Source: Acanthochromis polyacanthus (Eukaryota; Chordata; Actinopteri; Pomacentridae). From it: a stretch of 64,000 nt of DNA. The notes beneath the pieces were generated by a model that saw nothing but the letters and a program-made list of their open reading frames with translations, was not told the DNA's origin and ran no database searches. Shown here piece by piece: positions 1 through 10,700 of this stretch. The stretch lies in the NCBI RefSeq assembly GCF_021347895.1, contig NC_067120.1:11579361-11643360 (forward strand), written 5' to 3'. The translations under genes were made by a program, and so were the position numbers. Within the stretch, counting starts at the first letter, position 1. Each line of letters opens with the position of its first letter.

Positions 1-164
1 TGTAACAATGCTGGCAAATCACCACAGACTAATTACTTTGTAAGCACTAGCGCTAAGCTACTAGGAACGGTGTGGATGATGAAGTGAAGCCCTTGATGTG
101 CGCACTCACTCGCTCTTGTTGTTCTCTCCGTGTATATTTCACCCTCCCTTCTCTGACTCTGTAG

Positions 165-2043
165 CTCACATCAATGCGCACACATCAAAAGTAGTGCGGC
201 GAAAAAGGTTGCGTGACGACTGGATGCAGAACATCTCCTGTGGGTTAAAGTGAGTGTTGTTAGAGCGGACGTGTGCAGATGATTAGGATTAACCTGGAAT
301 GATTACGTTATGTAAGATTTAGAGCTTGTCATTTTAAGATTCAGTCAATTAATCAATAATAATTCAGATCTTTTAGTGTTCAAAGCAGATAGAATGAAGC
401 TCAGTGATGTCTCTTTTTCATCCACAGGCCTTCCAAGTCACTGAATATACTGCACCACCTACTGAAAAAGCTAACTGGGTAAGCTGTTGATAACATTAAT
501 CATCTTTAGTTTTGTTTGTAGATTATTAGTGCTGATTTTCTCCTTTCTTCAATTGAAAATGTGGTAAAATTGTTCACAATGACATTATTTGTGCAGAAGG
601 GATGTTTTTGTTAAGGGTGTTTGCTTTAACGTTTTAGGTTTAAATTAATTTATTCTGTAGCAGACGCATTTTATTTAACGTGTAAAATCATCCAGTATTT
701 TCAGAAGGACTGGGTCTGTTTCTTCAACTGTTGTTTAGTTGCAGAACATCCATCTTCACACTGTTTAAGATGATGAAATCTTTGCAGAGTTCAGTCTGAC
801 TGCTGTGGGCGAAAAATGTGTGACGTTAGTCTGCCTTCATGTTTGTGTTGGAAAATTACACAATCGATTGCTCAAACAACACACAGTACATTCGTCACCT
901 CCTGCTGTCTAGAAGCTCTTTTTACCTTCATTCCAGTCATCATTCAGCCGTGGAATGAGTAGTGCTCGCAGTGCTACAACACGTTTCAGTGTGTGGTTTC
1001 TGACTTAGACACACCCTCAGTGACTTGATTTGGTTTTGCAGGTTAGAAGAAGGACAATACCTGATTGTGCACAAAGCAGGAGAACCGTTTGTCACCATAT
1101 TTAAAGCAGCTGAAGGAAAAGTGAGTCGGGCAGCATACAACCTGCAGCAGGTCCACGGCTCTGTTCCACAACCCCCGGCCTCTAGCCTCGTGCCCTGGAT
1201 ACCTGTCAATCCAGCGGTGGTCCTGCACTTCCACATGAAACACAACCGGGTCCCCTGCACCTTTCCACCAAAACCCTTCCTAAAGGTGTGTGTTTATTCT
1301 TGTTGCCATTGTTGCTGTGTTGATAAAAGGAACTGTGAACAGATACAATAGATGTCAATGATATGAGATGAAAGGTTGTTGGAAGCTTGTCTGGGAAGTC
1401 CACACCTTTCTTAGGCATAAATACACACTCAGAGATTATCAAAAGCTACAGTAAATGACACACTGTCAACTAAGTTATAATCAATGGAAAAGTTGAGACT
1501 ATTTTCTTATCAGACAAGCTGAGCCCTTAGACCTCTGCATAGTTTGCCTGCACAAGCCCAAAACTAACATCAGGGACAATAGAGAGCATTCCAGTATCTG
1601 CTGCAGCTCAGCAAGGCTCACTGGAATAGACTCTGAGACATTCATCGGATGCCTGTCTAAAATTCCACATAGTGAAGATGTTAACACATCTCTGAAGTTG
1701 TCAACCAGGAGAGGAAAAGAGCTCTTTATCAAACAAGATCAACTGGTCATTTCAACTATCAACACACACCACAGATGTTTGTACCTCTGAGAATGAAAAA
1801 CAAAACTAGTGATTCGGTGTATAGTTTTTGATGCTGCTTGATTTTAGCCTCAGAAATTCATATATTTCTTTTTATCCTTTTCTATCTTACCAGACAACAC
1901 AAGATGGGACACCGCAGTCTTACCACCCTGGAGCCCGACGGAAGAACAGCTTCAATGCACAAGGCAATGCAGGGCACAACCAAACAAAACGTACAGCCAG
2001 ACGTAAAAGATATATGAAGAAGATACTTCAGAAGTCTATTTAA
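165..2043 (+). CDS. ice2: ICE2/NARG2 (little elongation complex subunit 2), C-terminal exons, partial at the 5' end
   Basis: Four coding exons splice in frame: 165-249 (after ..tctgtag, donor gtgagt), 428-478 (donor gtaagc), 1042-1285 (donor gtgtgt) and 1894-2043 with stop TAA at 2041-2043. Phases fit: the first exon starts with 2 nt of a split codon, a K codon spans exons 1/2, a G codon spans 2/3, and 3/4 is phase 0. The product reads RKRLRDDWMQ, then NILHHLLKKL, then LEEGQYLIVHKAGEPFVTIF, then PWIPVNP and CTFPPKPF, and ends in a basic tail (RRKRYMKKILQKSI). From family knowledge this is the conserved NARG2_C domain of ICE2, a subunit of the little elongation complex that supports RNA polymerase II transcription of snRNA genes in the nucleus. 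Upstream exons are off the window. Its position just before anxa2 on the same strand matches human 15q22. Exon borders are read by eye from splice consensus and frame. Confidence 0.88.
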
Positions 2044-2325
2044 AGTCTCTTATCACATGTGATCATTTTCTGTTGTCCATATTTCATATCACAGTAGATC
2101 AGTCAGAGCTGGACCTGTATTGGACAGGAAAGGAACCCACTGACGATATTCAAGATTCGTATCGGAAATACAGTATCTCCTTGCATATAAATGTGAATGC
2201 TGAAGCACTTTTACAGTATAGAATCTGTTCTTTAAATATATGTTTTGCTTGGAGAAGTTTTGTATATTTTTTAATATTTTGTTTTGTAAAACCAGAGCAA
2301 CAATAAAGTTTGAGTGTTCATTTGG
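2044..2325 (+). other. ice2: ice2 3' UTR with poly(A) signal
   Basis: The sequence runs from the TAA stop to just past AATAAA at 2302-2307, which is followed by a GT-rich stretch (ttgagtgttcatttggg, then tggtgtgtgt), a typical downstream element. The cleavage point is estimated. Only about 220-300 bp then separate this end from the presumed anxa2 promoter. Confidence 0.65.
2302..2307 (+). promoter_or_regulatory. Poly(A) signal AATAAA of ice2
   Basis: Canonical AATAAA about 260 nt after the ice2 stop codon, followed by GT-rich sequence. Confidence 0.65.
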
Positions 2326-2539
2326 GAATATGGTGTGTGTCTTTAATATGCAGATGTTTGTAACATCTGGAATGTGCAGAGTCAGGATTAGACACCACTT
2401 TGAACAGCTAGTGTGGGAAAACTTAACAGAGCTTTAAATCTTTAATCTGCCTGGTTTGAGCTTCCAAGTGACTTGCAGTGGAGGAGGGTGGAGTCATGAG
2501 CGCATGGAAAGGGGAGTGAATGAGTCGGGGGAAGTCTTT

Positions 2540-2623
2540 CTCAGATAAGTTCAGTCTCCATACCCATTTCACTTAGACATCACCAGCACAAATCTCTGCA
2601 TCATCTCAACTTTTACAACTTAG
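2540..2623 (+). other. anxa2: Probable 5' non-coding exon of anxa2
   Basis: A good donor (cttag|gtaagt, GT at 2624) follows a stretch without a start codon in the annexin frame. Annexin A2 genes normally have a non-coding first exon, and the first coding exon (3236-3290) begins right after an acceptor (ttttcag) 10 nt before the ATG, so an upstream exon is required. The 5' edge is a guess; I see no convincing TATA box. The promoter must lie in roughly 2330-2560. Confidence 0.5.
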
Positions 2624-2709
2624 GTAAGTTTGGTGAAATTACACACGTCGTCACTGAATAACTTTTCTACATTTGTTTTAACTTTCCTCAGTACAAAAGT
2701 TTATGGAAT

Positions 2710-2732
2710 TTTCCGTTGAGTTCCACACGGCT
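2710..2732 (+). repeat. 23-bp exact direct repeat, copy 1 (anxa2 intron 1)
   Basis: Identical over 23 bases to 4795-4817, beginning tttccgttgag and ending cacggct. Flanks differ on both sides. The family is unknown. Confidence 0.8.
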
Positions 2733-3245
2733 GTCATTCAGTTTAAACAAGTTCTTTTTCTGAGTTTTATTTAATTCCTGCGTTTCACTTTGACTTCTCA
2801 GACCAGTTCTCTTGTGTACGTGTGATTGTGATCGGTTGTCATAGCAGACAGGAGTACAGCGGCTCTTTTTTCTGGGTGTGTCGCTTTGCTGTTACTGCAT
2901 TGAATGTGTCAGACTGAAAAGGGATTTGAGAGTGTAGATTGTCAACACAGTTTGACTGTTTTTTTTCACTAGAAACTACTGTGAATGTGAAAACTAATCA
3001 AAACAATGAATCGCAAACAACAGAATTAATAAATTCTTCTACAGTAACTCACTTGGACCAAAAGCCACAACCTGATAATTGTGGAGTCTCTGCTTGTGTT
3101 TAGATGACATTGTTTTACTGGCTCAAGTGATTACATCTTCAGTCAAAATAAACAAAACCTCTCGCTTGGTTAAACTCATTCCAGTCAGTAAGAAGATTAC
3201 AGTGGGATGTGACGACAAGATTTGATCTTTTTCAGGACAGTTAAA

Positions 3246-6200
3246 ATGATGGTATCAGAGTTTCTCGGACAACTGTCCCTCAACATTGGGGTAATGTCAT
3301 ACTTTCCTTTTTTTATATTTATGATAGAATCTCAAACAGTATCACATACGTACATGAATTAATTGTGTACTATATGTTGAATAATGAAACTTTTCATCTC
3401 CATCACTGATTTGTTCTGCTCAGGGCCAGGAAGCCAGGTTCCCCACAGTTCTACCTGCTGCTGACTTTGACCCCAACAGAGATGCTGCCAGAATAGAGAC
3501 CGCTATCAAAACCAAAGGCGAGTTACATTTCTGTGTGTCTCCTCCTTACTACTGACTGCAGCGTCTCACCACAGATGAGTAGTTGGTATTTATGAGTCAG
3601 CATCGGAGCTTAAAATGCTTTGACCGTTGCTGGGAACACCTCCATGTTGCTGGCAGAGCCGAGAGCTGTTGGCAGCAGACTGACCACTAACTCTCCAGCA
3701 TCCCACCATTTTGTTGTGGTGAAGAATGTGCTGTATGTGGAAAAATGTTTCTCTGCAAATGAGAAGAGGAAAATAGTTTATGATCATGTCATGTGCCAAA
3801 GCGGGCTATCTTTACTGCCCAGCCCCTGAGGTGTTTGTGTATATTCTCCATGGGCTCTCCCTCCTATAAAATCTGTCCTGTGTCAGTCATGAGGATTTGC
3901 TGATCTTTGACTGCTGTGATCATAATGTGATTATTTTAAATTTTTGCACAAAACAACATATTTAAGGATGAAAAAACTTTTGTTTTTTGTATGTGATGGG
4001 AGTTTTCAGAGGCTATTTTTCTACTCATTGAATATAATAAGTATTTGCAGATCTACTTCACATGTTCTAACGTATGTTCTATACGTACTATCTTTTGCAG
4101 CAAAAGTAAAAAATGTAGAAATGAGTATCAAGCAGCATAGCAGAATATCAGTTCTGCCTCCCAAGTATCAAACAGCCCATATCAATTAGGTTCTTATTTA
4201 GAGAATTCACAATATTGTGCATTATTTCTGTCTAAATGCCCAGTTTTTGCACCATATTTATATTAGCGCTTCATTTGTATGCTATATGGGGTCAGTTGGG
4301 AAAGTATTTATTGCTTCTATTTGCTTTAGCTAATGTTATTTTATCTTCTATCATCTGTTTCTCCATCAGGAGTGGATGAGCAGACCATCATTGATGTCCT
4401 AACAAAGCGCACCTATTCCCAAAGGAGAGAAATTGCTTTTTCATATGAAAGAAGAGCAAAGAAGGTAAAATATCCTGGACAGAAAATCCAAATTGCTAAT
4501 TAGTTCCATTTTGTTTTGGGTTTTTTTTTTTCCAACAGTATAGGACACATTATATACAATCATTATATTTTCAGGACATGATCACAGCCCTTAAGGGAGC
4601 GCTGTCTGGCTCACTGGAAACTGTGGTCCTCGGGCTGATGAAGAGTGCGACCCAGTTCGATGCCTCAGAGATCAGAGGATCTATCAAGGTGAGGTTTTTA
4701 TCAGAGGATCTGGCTGTAGGGTAACACTGCCCTCTAATGGAAAAATGACTGCTTGTTTTTCTTCAGATGAATTTGAAGTTAGGTGGGGTTTATCTTTCCG
4801 TTGAGTTCCACACGGCTCTTTTTTTCTCTTTTTTCTCTTTTTTTGTGTTTTTCAGGGTTTGGGAACAGATGAAGAAACTCTGATTGAGATTTTGTGCTCA
4901 CGCAGCAATGATGAGCTGGTGGAAATCAAGAAGGTCTACAAGGAGAGTAAGTTCAAAACAGCCCAAGCTAGAAATACAGTTTTATCCTGTGTAAAGTTTG
5001 ACCCACAGATTACTGTGCTTTCCATTCAGCTTTTCAACAAACTAGGCACGCTATGCTCTCCTTTAAATTAAGCAGCTATGTGACGACTCTCATGATGTAG
5101 AGCGAGCTAAATGCCTACACTGAAAATCTAATTTCTCACAGTGTTCAAGAAGGAACTGGAGAAAGATGTTGCTGGTGATACGTCTGGGAACTTTGCCAAG
5201 CTGCTCTTGGCTCTTGTGCAGGTGAGATTTAACCATGTCTGTCTTTATGATTCACATAACAAAATAAAGTTGAAATTGACTTGAGTCATGTTCTATTTCT
5301 TTACAGACCAAGAGAGCAGATCCATCTGCAGTGGTAGACTATGACAAGATTGACCAAGATGCCAGAGTAAGTGCTCAGTTTCACTTTATCTTTGAATATC
5401 GGGTAAAATGATTTGAAAAATACAAGGTTTACCTCAAATTCAGTGTTCATTCTCATCAGAATGTAAAGAGTTGGAAAAGATTGCCTATTTACCTAGAATT
5501 CAATGTGCTATACACAAGCATACAGCCAATGCTAATTTGTAACCACAGTCCCTTCACTGCCATCAATGACTTTAGTAATCATTTAAATTACATGCTACTA
5601 TTTAAAAACACTGCTGTATAGTGATAGAATGAAGAGCAGAGCAATCTGTAGCAAAACTAAACAAACCAATCTCTGTATACCACTTTGATCTCATAGACAT
5701 GAGTAAAAGCTCACTGGTGTTAGGGTTGAGCTGTGTACTTTAACCAGGACTAGAGAAAGGTTTAATCTCTAGAATCCGCTTTAGACTAGCAGGTAGAGAA
5801 CACCAGTGGGTCGTGTCTTTAATTGACGAAACAGTTTGTGCAAAGAAAATCTTAGAGTGTCTAATTTTGCAGTTTGTGACTGCAGATTGAATTTTAGTTA
5901 TAAAAGTATTCCAAATGGGTGCAGGTAGAGGGTGGAGAAAACTAAATGTCAGTAAAACATTTGCAAAAATTGAGAAAATTATACTTTTTACCATATTACT
6001 GTGATGAATCCAGGTCAGTAATTTATAATGTTAGAAAAACATCACAGCATTCATAAAACTAGAGTTGAGCAGAATGGTTAACAGTACCTAAAGATGTTTA
6101 AATCATCCCTAAAAGTTCTACCCAACTTTATTGCATGTTTATCCAACCTTAGTTGAGAATCCAAAACAATTTTTAGGTGCTTATTCTCCTGCACAACAGT

Positions 6201-7389
6201 TCATTACTTTTTACTGTCAGTTTGAAGGTAATTGTGATTGGGAACTTTCTAATGACAAAAAGATTGTTTTTATTCTCTAGTTGTCTTTTAATAACAGAAG
6301 TTATTTTTCTTTTGAATTGACAAGGTGTCCTTCACTGTTTTGCCGCAAACTTTAAATTGTGCCAGTCTTTACATGGGTTTTGTTGATTGTATTTAGGCTC
6401 TCTACGATGCTGGAGTAAAAATAAAAGGAACTGATGTGGCAACCTGGATCTCCATTATGTCTGAGAGAAGTGCTTCCCACCTGCAAAAAGGTACCACAAG
6501 CTGTCTTCTGAAAGCATTGCTGATACATAAGTGTTATTGATTCTCTGCAGTAAATTGTAATATGCAATATGCACCTTTTGTCATTCCAAGTTAATTATTT
6601 CTGTCTGCCACTCAGTGTTTCAGAAATACAAGAGCTACAGCCCCTATGACATGCAGGAGAGTATTGTGAAGGAAGTAAAGGGAGACTTGCAAAAGTCCTT
6701 CCTGGTGCTAGGTACACCCCTCTTTTAAGAGCAAATCATATTATTAACACAGATGAAAAAAGAAAATACAGTGTGTACTCTTGTGGATATTTACTCTGTT
6801 TATCTTTTGCTCCAGTTCAGTGCTTTGAAAACAAACAGCTGTTCTTCGCCAAAAGACTGAATGAAGCCATGAAGGTACATACAGCGCTGTTCTTTTCCTT
6901 CTGCTTGAAATGTGGCTATTTTGAGGGCTAGACTTTCTCTCCCAACAAATAGAAGAAGCACGTCTGCTTGTTAAAGTGCAGTTTTGCTGCAGGAGCACAG
7001 AATCCAAAGTTGGCAGAAGTTATCTTACCCCACAGTTGCATCATCTGCTGTAGCACAAAGCATGCTACAACTTAAGTGCTGACTTGTGCTTGTCTGCTCA
7101 GAGTAAAGGAGCCAAAGAAAAGATAGTGACCAGAATTATTGTGTCACGCTGCGAAGTGGACCTGAAAAAGATCTGTTCGGAGTACAAGGCCACCTTTGGA
7201 CAGTCTCTGCAACAGACCATCACAGTGAGTGAACTTTACAATCTGCCTCTGGCCTCTTTACTGATTTCCATTAAAGCTTGTTCTGTCATGCAGCCTCTCT
7301 CACCTGCTCTGTTACTTTTCTTCATGCAGGAACATACCAAGGGAGACTACCAGAAAGTACTTCTTGGCCTCTGTGGAGCAGAAGAGTAA
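3246..7389 (+). CDS. anxa2: Annexin A2, complete, 12 coding exons, 336 aa
   Basis: Coding exons: 3246-3290, 3424-3517, 4370-4464, 4575-4688, 4856-4946, 5142-5221, 5307-5366, 6397-6490, 6616-6711, 6816-6874, 7102-7224 and 7330-7389. They total 1011 nt with all phases consistent, and the exon sizes 95/114/91/80/94/96/59/123 are typical of annexins. Four annexin repeats are visible: KTKGVDEQTI (repeat 1), [10 protein letters not shown] (repeat 2), [12 protein letters not shown] (repeat 3) and SKGAKEKIV (repeat 4), ending [17 protein letters not shown]. The N-terminus [16 protein letters not shown] aligns with the S100A10 (p11)-binding amphipathic helix of ANXA2. Family role: calcium-dependent binding of acidic phospholipids and actin at the plasma membrane and endosomes, often as a heterotetramer with S100A10. 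Oddities: the intron after exon 3424-3517 starts with GC; the residues corresponding to mammalian Cys8 and Tyr23 are not Cys/Tyr; repeat 4 has SKGA where human has GKGT. The start is the first of two adjacent ATGs; the second would also serve. The neighbour ice2 supports A2 over A1. Confidence 0.94.
4795..4817 (+). repeat. 23-bp exact direct repeat, copy 2 (anxa2 intron 5)
   Basis: The second copy lies 38 nt upstream of the acceptor of exon 4856-4946, just before the polypyrimidine tract. See 2710-2732. Confidence 0.8.
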
Positions 7390-7640
7390 AAATAAATCAT
7401 CAGCATCAAAAAGGTGTCACTTTCCACCACTGGAAATCTGTTACTGGAGAGATGGGCTTGTGATAATCATTCCTGGAACAATCTGTCACAAAAACCCATC
7501 TAACTTTTACAGAACATACTATTGAGTGCAACATTCAAGGAAGGAAAAATGTCTGCCTTTTACTACACAAAGATCTGAGTTACAGTTTATGTTTGTTATA
7601 CTAAAATAGTAATAAAGTTGCTTTGTTTGAACACTGTTTG
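7390..7640 (+). other. anxa2: anxa2 3' UTR
   Basis: About 220 nt from the TAA stop to an AATAAA at 7611-7616, followed by T/G-rich sequence (gttgctttgtttga). The extent is inferred from the poly(A) signal. Confidence 0.65.
7611..7616 (+). promoter_or_regulatory. Poly(A) signal AATAAA of anxa2
   Basis: Canonical hexamer 222 nt downstream of the anxa2 stop, with a GT-rich downstream stretch. Confidence 0.7.
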
Positions 7641-7691
7641 TTACTTCTCTTACCTTCCACTTTGATTCTTAATTGATGTTTGCCTGTACGG

Positions 7692-7704
7692 CCACCAGAG
7701 GGCG
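7692..7704 (+). promoter_or_regulatory. CTCF-like motif
   Basis: CCACCAGAGGGCG fits the core CTCF consensus (CCASYAGRKGGCR) without a mismatch. It lies about 80 bp past the anxa2 poly(A) signal, between the ice2/anxa2 pair and the 31-kb stretch leading to foxb1. A role as insulator is inference. Confidence 0.5.
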
Positions 7705-10700
7705 ATATAGTAGCATTAAAAGCATCTGCTGAGAGCTCCAGTATCTCAGTCTGAAGGTCTCACACTGTCTGATACCTGCTGATGAAATGCAGAGCTTTAA
7801 AATGTTTAAATACAATGAAACATTTTATCATGAATGAAATTGTTGCAATTCATTATTATCCTCCTTAATTACTGGAGGTTGTCAAGTCTGTGAAAATGAA
7901 TTTAAAAAGCAATTGGGCAAGTTTTTGTTTGCACAAGGGATACAAAGAGTGTGAATCTGTGAATGTTAACAACTACATTTTTTAATGAACTTCTTTGAAT
8001 TCTAACTTTCAGCTGAACACTTCATTTGCAAGCTTAAAGACTTACGACTTCACAAAAACAGGGCAATGCACGATCGATACCGCGTCTTTTTCACGCTAAG
8101 AATCACAAGAAATCAGCCTCATTTTCCACTATGAGATTCTATCAAGATGATTTAATCATTAGTGTGTTTTTCCGTGTTTGTTTGGTGCTAATATTTTAAT
8201 TGAAAATGTTAATTTTACCTCTGGCTAAGATGATTTGCATACCACTAAACAAGCGTCTATACAACGTGTTTCTGCTGTTTAGTCTGTGGTCTCTCAGGAT
8301 GAAATAACCACCACAGTGTTGTCAAGGCATTTCTACTGAAGTATAAGAAAAAATAGCCCCAAAAGGCAAGATCAGTACTGCTGAACACAGTGAACGGGGA
8401 AAGGATGGGAAGGAAAATGCAATGATCTAATGAAAACTAAGTGGTGTACTGTAGCTCAAATATGATCGAAGATCATCTATTATTGTGAAAGAAATTGGCT
8501 GATAAAATAATGCTTCTGTCTAATATTTCAATGGTTGAGTAGCTGAGGAGAGAAATGGCTTCCGATTTTAACAAGGCATTGGATTTATGATCATTTTGTA
8601 ATAATATTGATGAGAACATTAGCCCTTTGTGATGGTTTGTGTTTATGGGCAATAAAAAAATAAAATATAGAGTAAAGTAAGATAAAACAGTATTTTGCAA
8701 AGCAGGGAGTGAGATTTATGCATGAATATGGTGACAGATTAATCTCTGCATCATAAAGAGAAAAGTACCACCATATTTTTCCCCTTTTTTATATGGATGT
8801 ACAACATGCTGTTCTGTTCAAGGCCAGCCCGTAGGGACCTCCAGCAAACCCAAGGGGAACTCTCTTCTCAATTGAAACGATGCAATTTACTGTCCCAAAC
8901 ACTGGCACTTCATCATTCAGAGGACTTTAACCCCATGAATGTCAAACACAGAGCATGCTGGGAAAGAGATGGAATACCTCACATTACCATAACAACTAGA
9001 GCCAAATGACAAGCACTCTGAAGTCTAAAAGGTGAAGAATAATACCATATAATCACCTAATAACATTTGAATTTGAGTGGAGAGTTTTGAGTATTTTAGA
9101 TTCAGAAAAAGTTATATGAGGATTTTTTTTGGCAAAAAATAATATTTTAAGATGCTGATAAGGATCCAGTTATGATTCCCACCTGTCAGATAGCTGCATC
9201 TTGGTCAGAGGAATCCTTTCTCTCTTCAAATACTTGCCCCAGTTAGATTGAATATATGAAAAAGAGACCCCCCCGCATCCACACCCCCACCTCAGAGAAA
9301 AAGCCCAGGCAGTGCTTAAGGCATCCAGCAGCATTAAAGTTTCACAGTACAGCTGTATAGCTGCTGCTGGCCCGCCAGACATACCAACTGCACATCAGGA
9401 AGGTATTAGTTTGTGCTTTTTATTAATTCATTGCATTGAACAGAACTTGCGACGTGGAGAACCAACAGCTCCTTAACGTTTCCTTTCACTCCTCTCTCCT
9501 TGACACATCTGAACCCGGCTCAGTATTTTTGTGCAGAGCACCAAAGGGTGTTTAATTATAGAGTAGAAGGCCACCAGGGTCTGCTTTTAATTGTGTGCAT
9601 CTGTGTGTGTGTGCGCGTTTGCCTGCAGCTCTATAGGTCGCAGGCATACTCTAAATGAGAACTCCTACAGGCTAAGCTGGAAGACCCGCTCCCTCAACAC
9701 ATCTACAGAGCACAGAGAGCCAGAGTTTGATTAATATTTTCTTAATTATCATTATTTAATTCAGCAAAACCACAGCTTCTTCAGTGAAAGCGTGGCCTTT
9801 GTCTCTGTGATGCTGAATATCCTGGCTCATTAAGGGCACGGAGAGATCCTGTATATGGTAAATAAGAGGCTGTGTCTTCTGCTGCTGCCCCAGGGAGAGT
9901 TGGCACCACACTGAAGGACATCTCCTTCTAAAGAATGGCGCTCTGCTGATGTTTCTCTGCTCAGACCGTGAAGCCGGATCCTCTGCCTCTGGCATCGTCA
10001 GGCCCGCTTCCTTTTATGAGGCTCAAACTGAGACAACAGCGCAGGCAGATGAGCGCTGTGCACTCATCATGCCATCAGGCTGCCTCCTTTGTACAGTAGA
10101 CTGGTGATTGAAACAACATAAGAGAGCAGAATAAGGCCTGTCTCCTCTTGGGTTTTGGCTGCAGTCAGTCCATCTGCAGACAAAAAAAAGACATATGGAG
10201 AAGTTTATAAAGGAGCTCAGTGTACATGCAACACAATGTATGTCTTTGAAGAGTTCAGCTTCTGTCATCTTGAGAAGCCAAAAAAAAACCAAGAATCTCA
10301 ACAAGGTTATACTTGAAATACGCAACGGATCCACGGCTTCAGTTCAGCCTGTTCAACACGGTAGTTAGACCTAAGGTAAATCCTAAAAAACTTTATTAAT
10401 TGTGAGTTAAATCAGTCATGTCTGATGCCAGCTACAATCCAGTTTGTTATAAACTCTGCCTGGAGACATAAGTAGACTTTCAGATATTGTAGTTTATCAG
10501 ATCAGCAGTGTTTGATGCTCAGAGCTGGATGCTGAGTTTTCTCTTTGCTTGAAGCTTTCTCTCTATTGCCACTGTACTTACATACTATGAGGATGAGAAT
10601 ACCCTGTGGCTGCTTAACCTACATGTTATACATCTATATCCCCTCATATATCTATGTCTCCTCTTCAGTTAGCCTACTGAGACGTCCCCCATCCCCTGTG

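Noticed and set aside
5740..5994. Minus-strand frame in anxa2 intron 8 with a [13 protein letters not shown] stretch faintly recalling the C-terminus of LINE reverse transcriptases
   Set aside because: The resemblance covers only a few residues, with no neighbouring conserved motif or tail; too weak to call an element.
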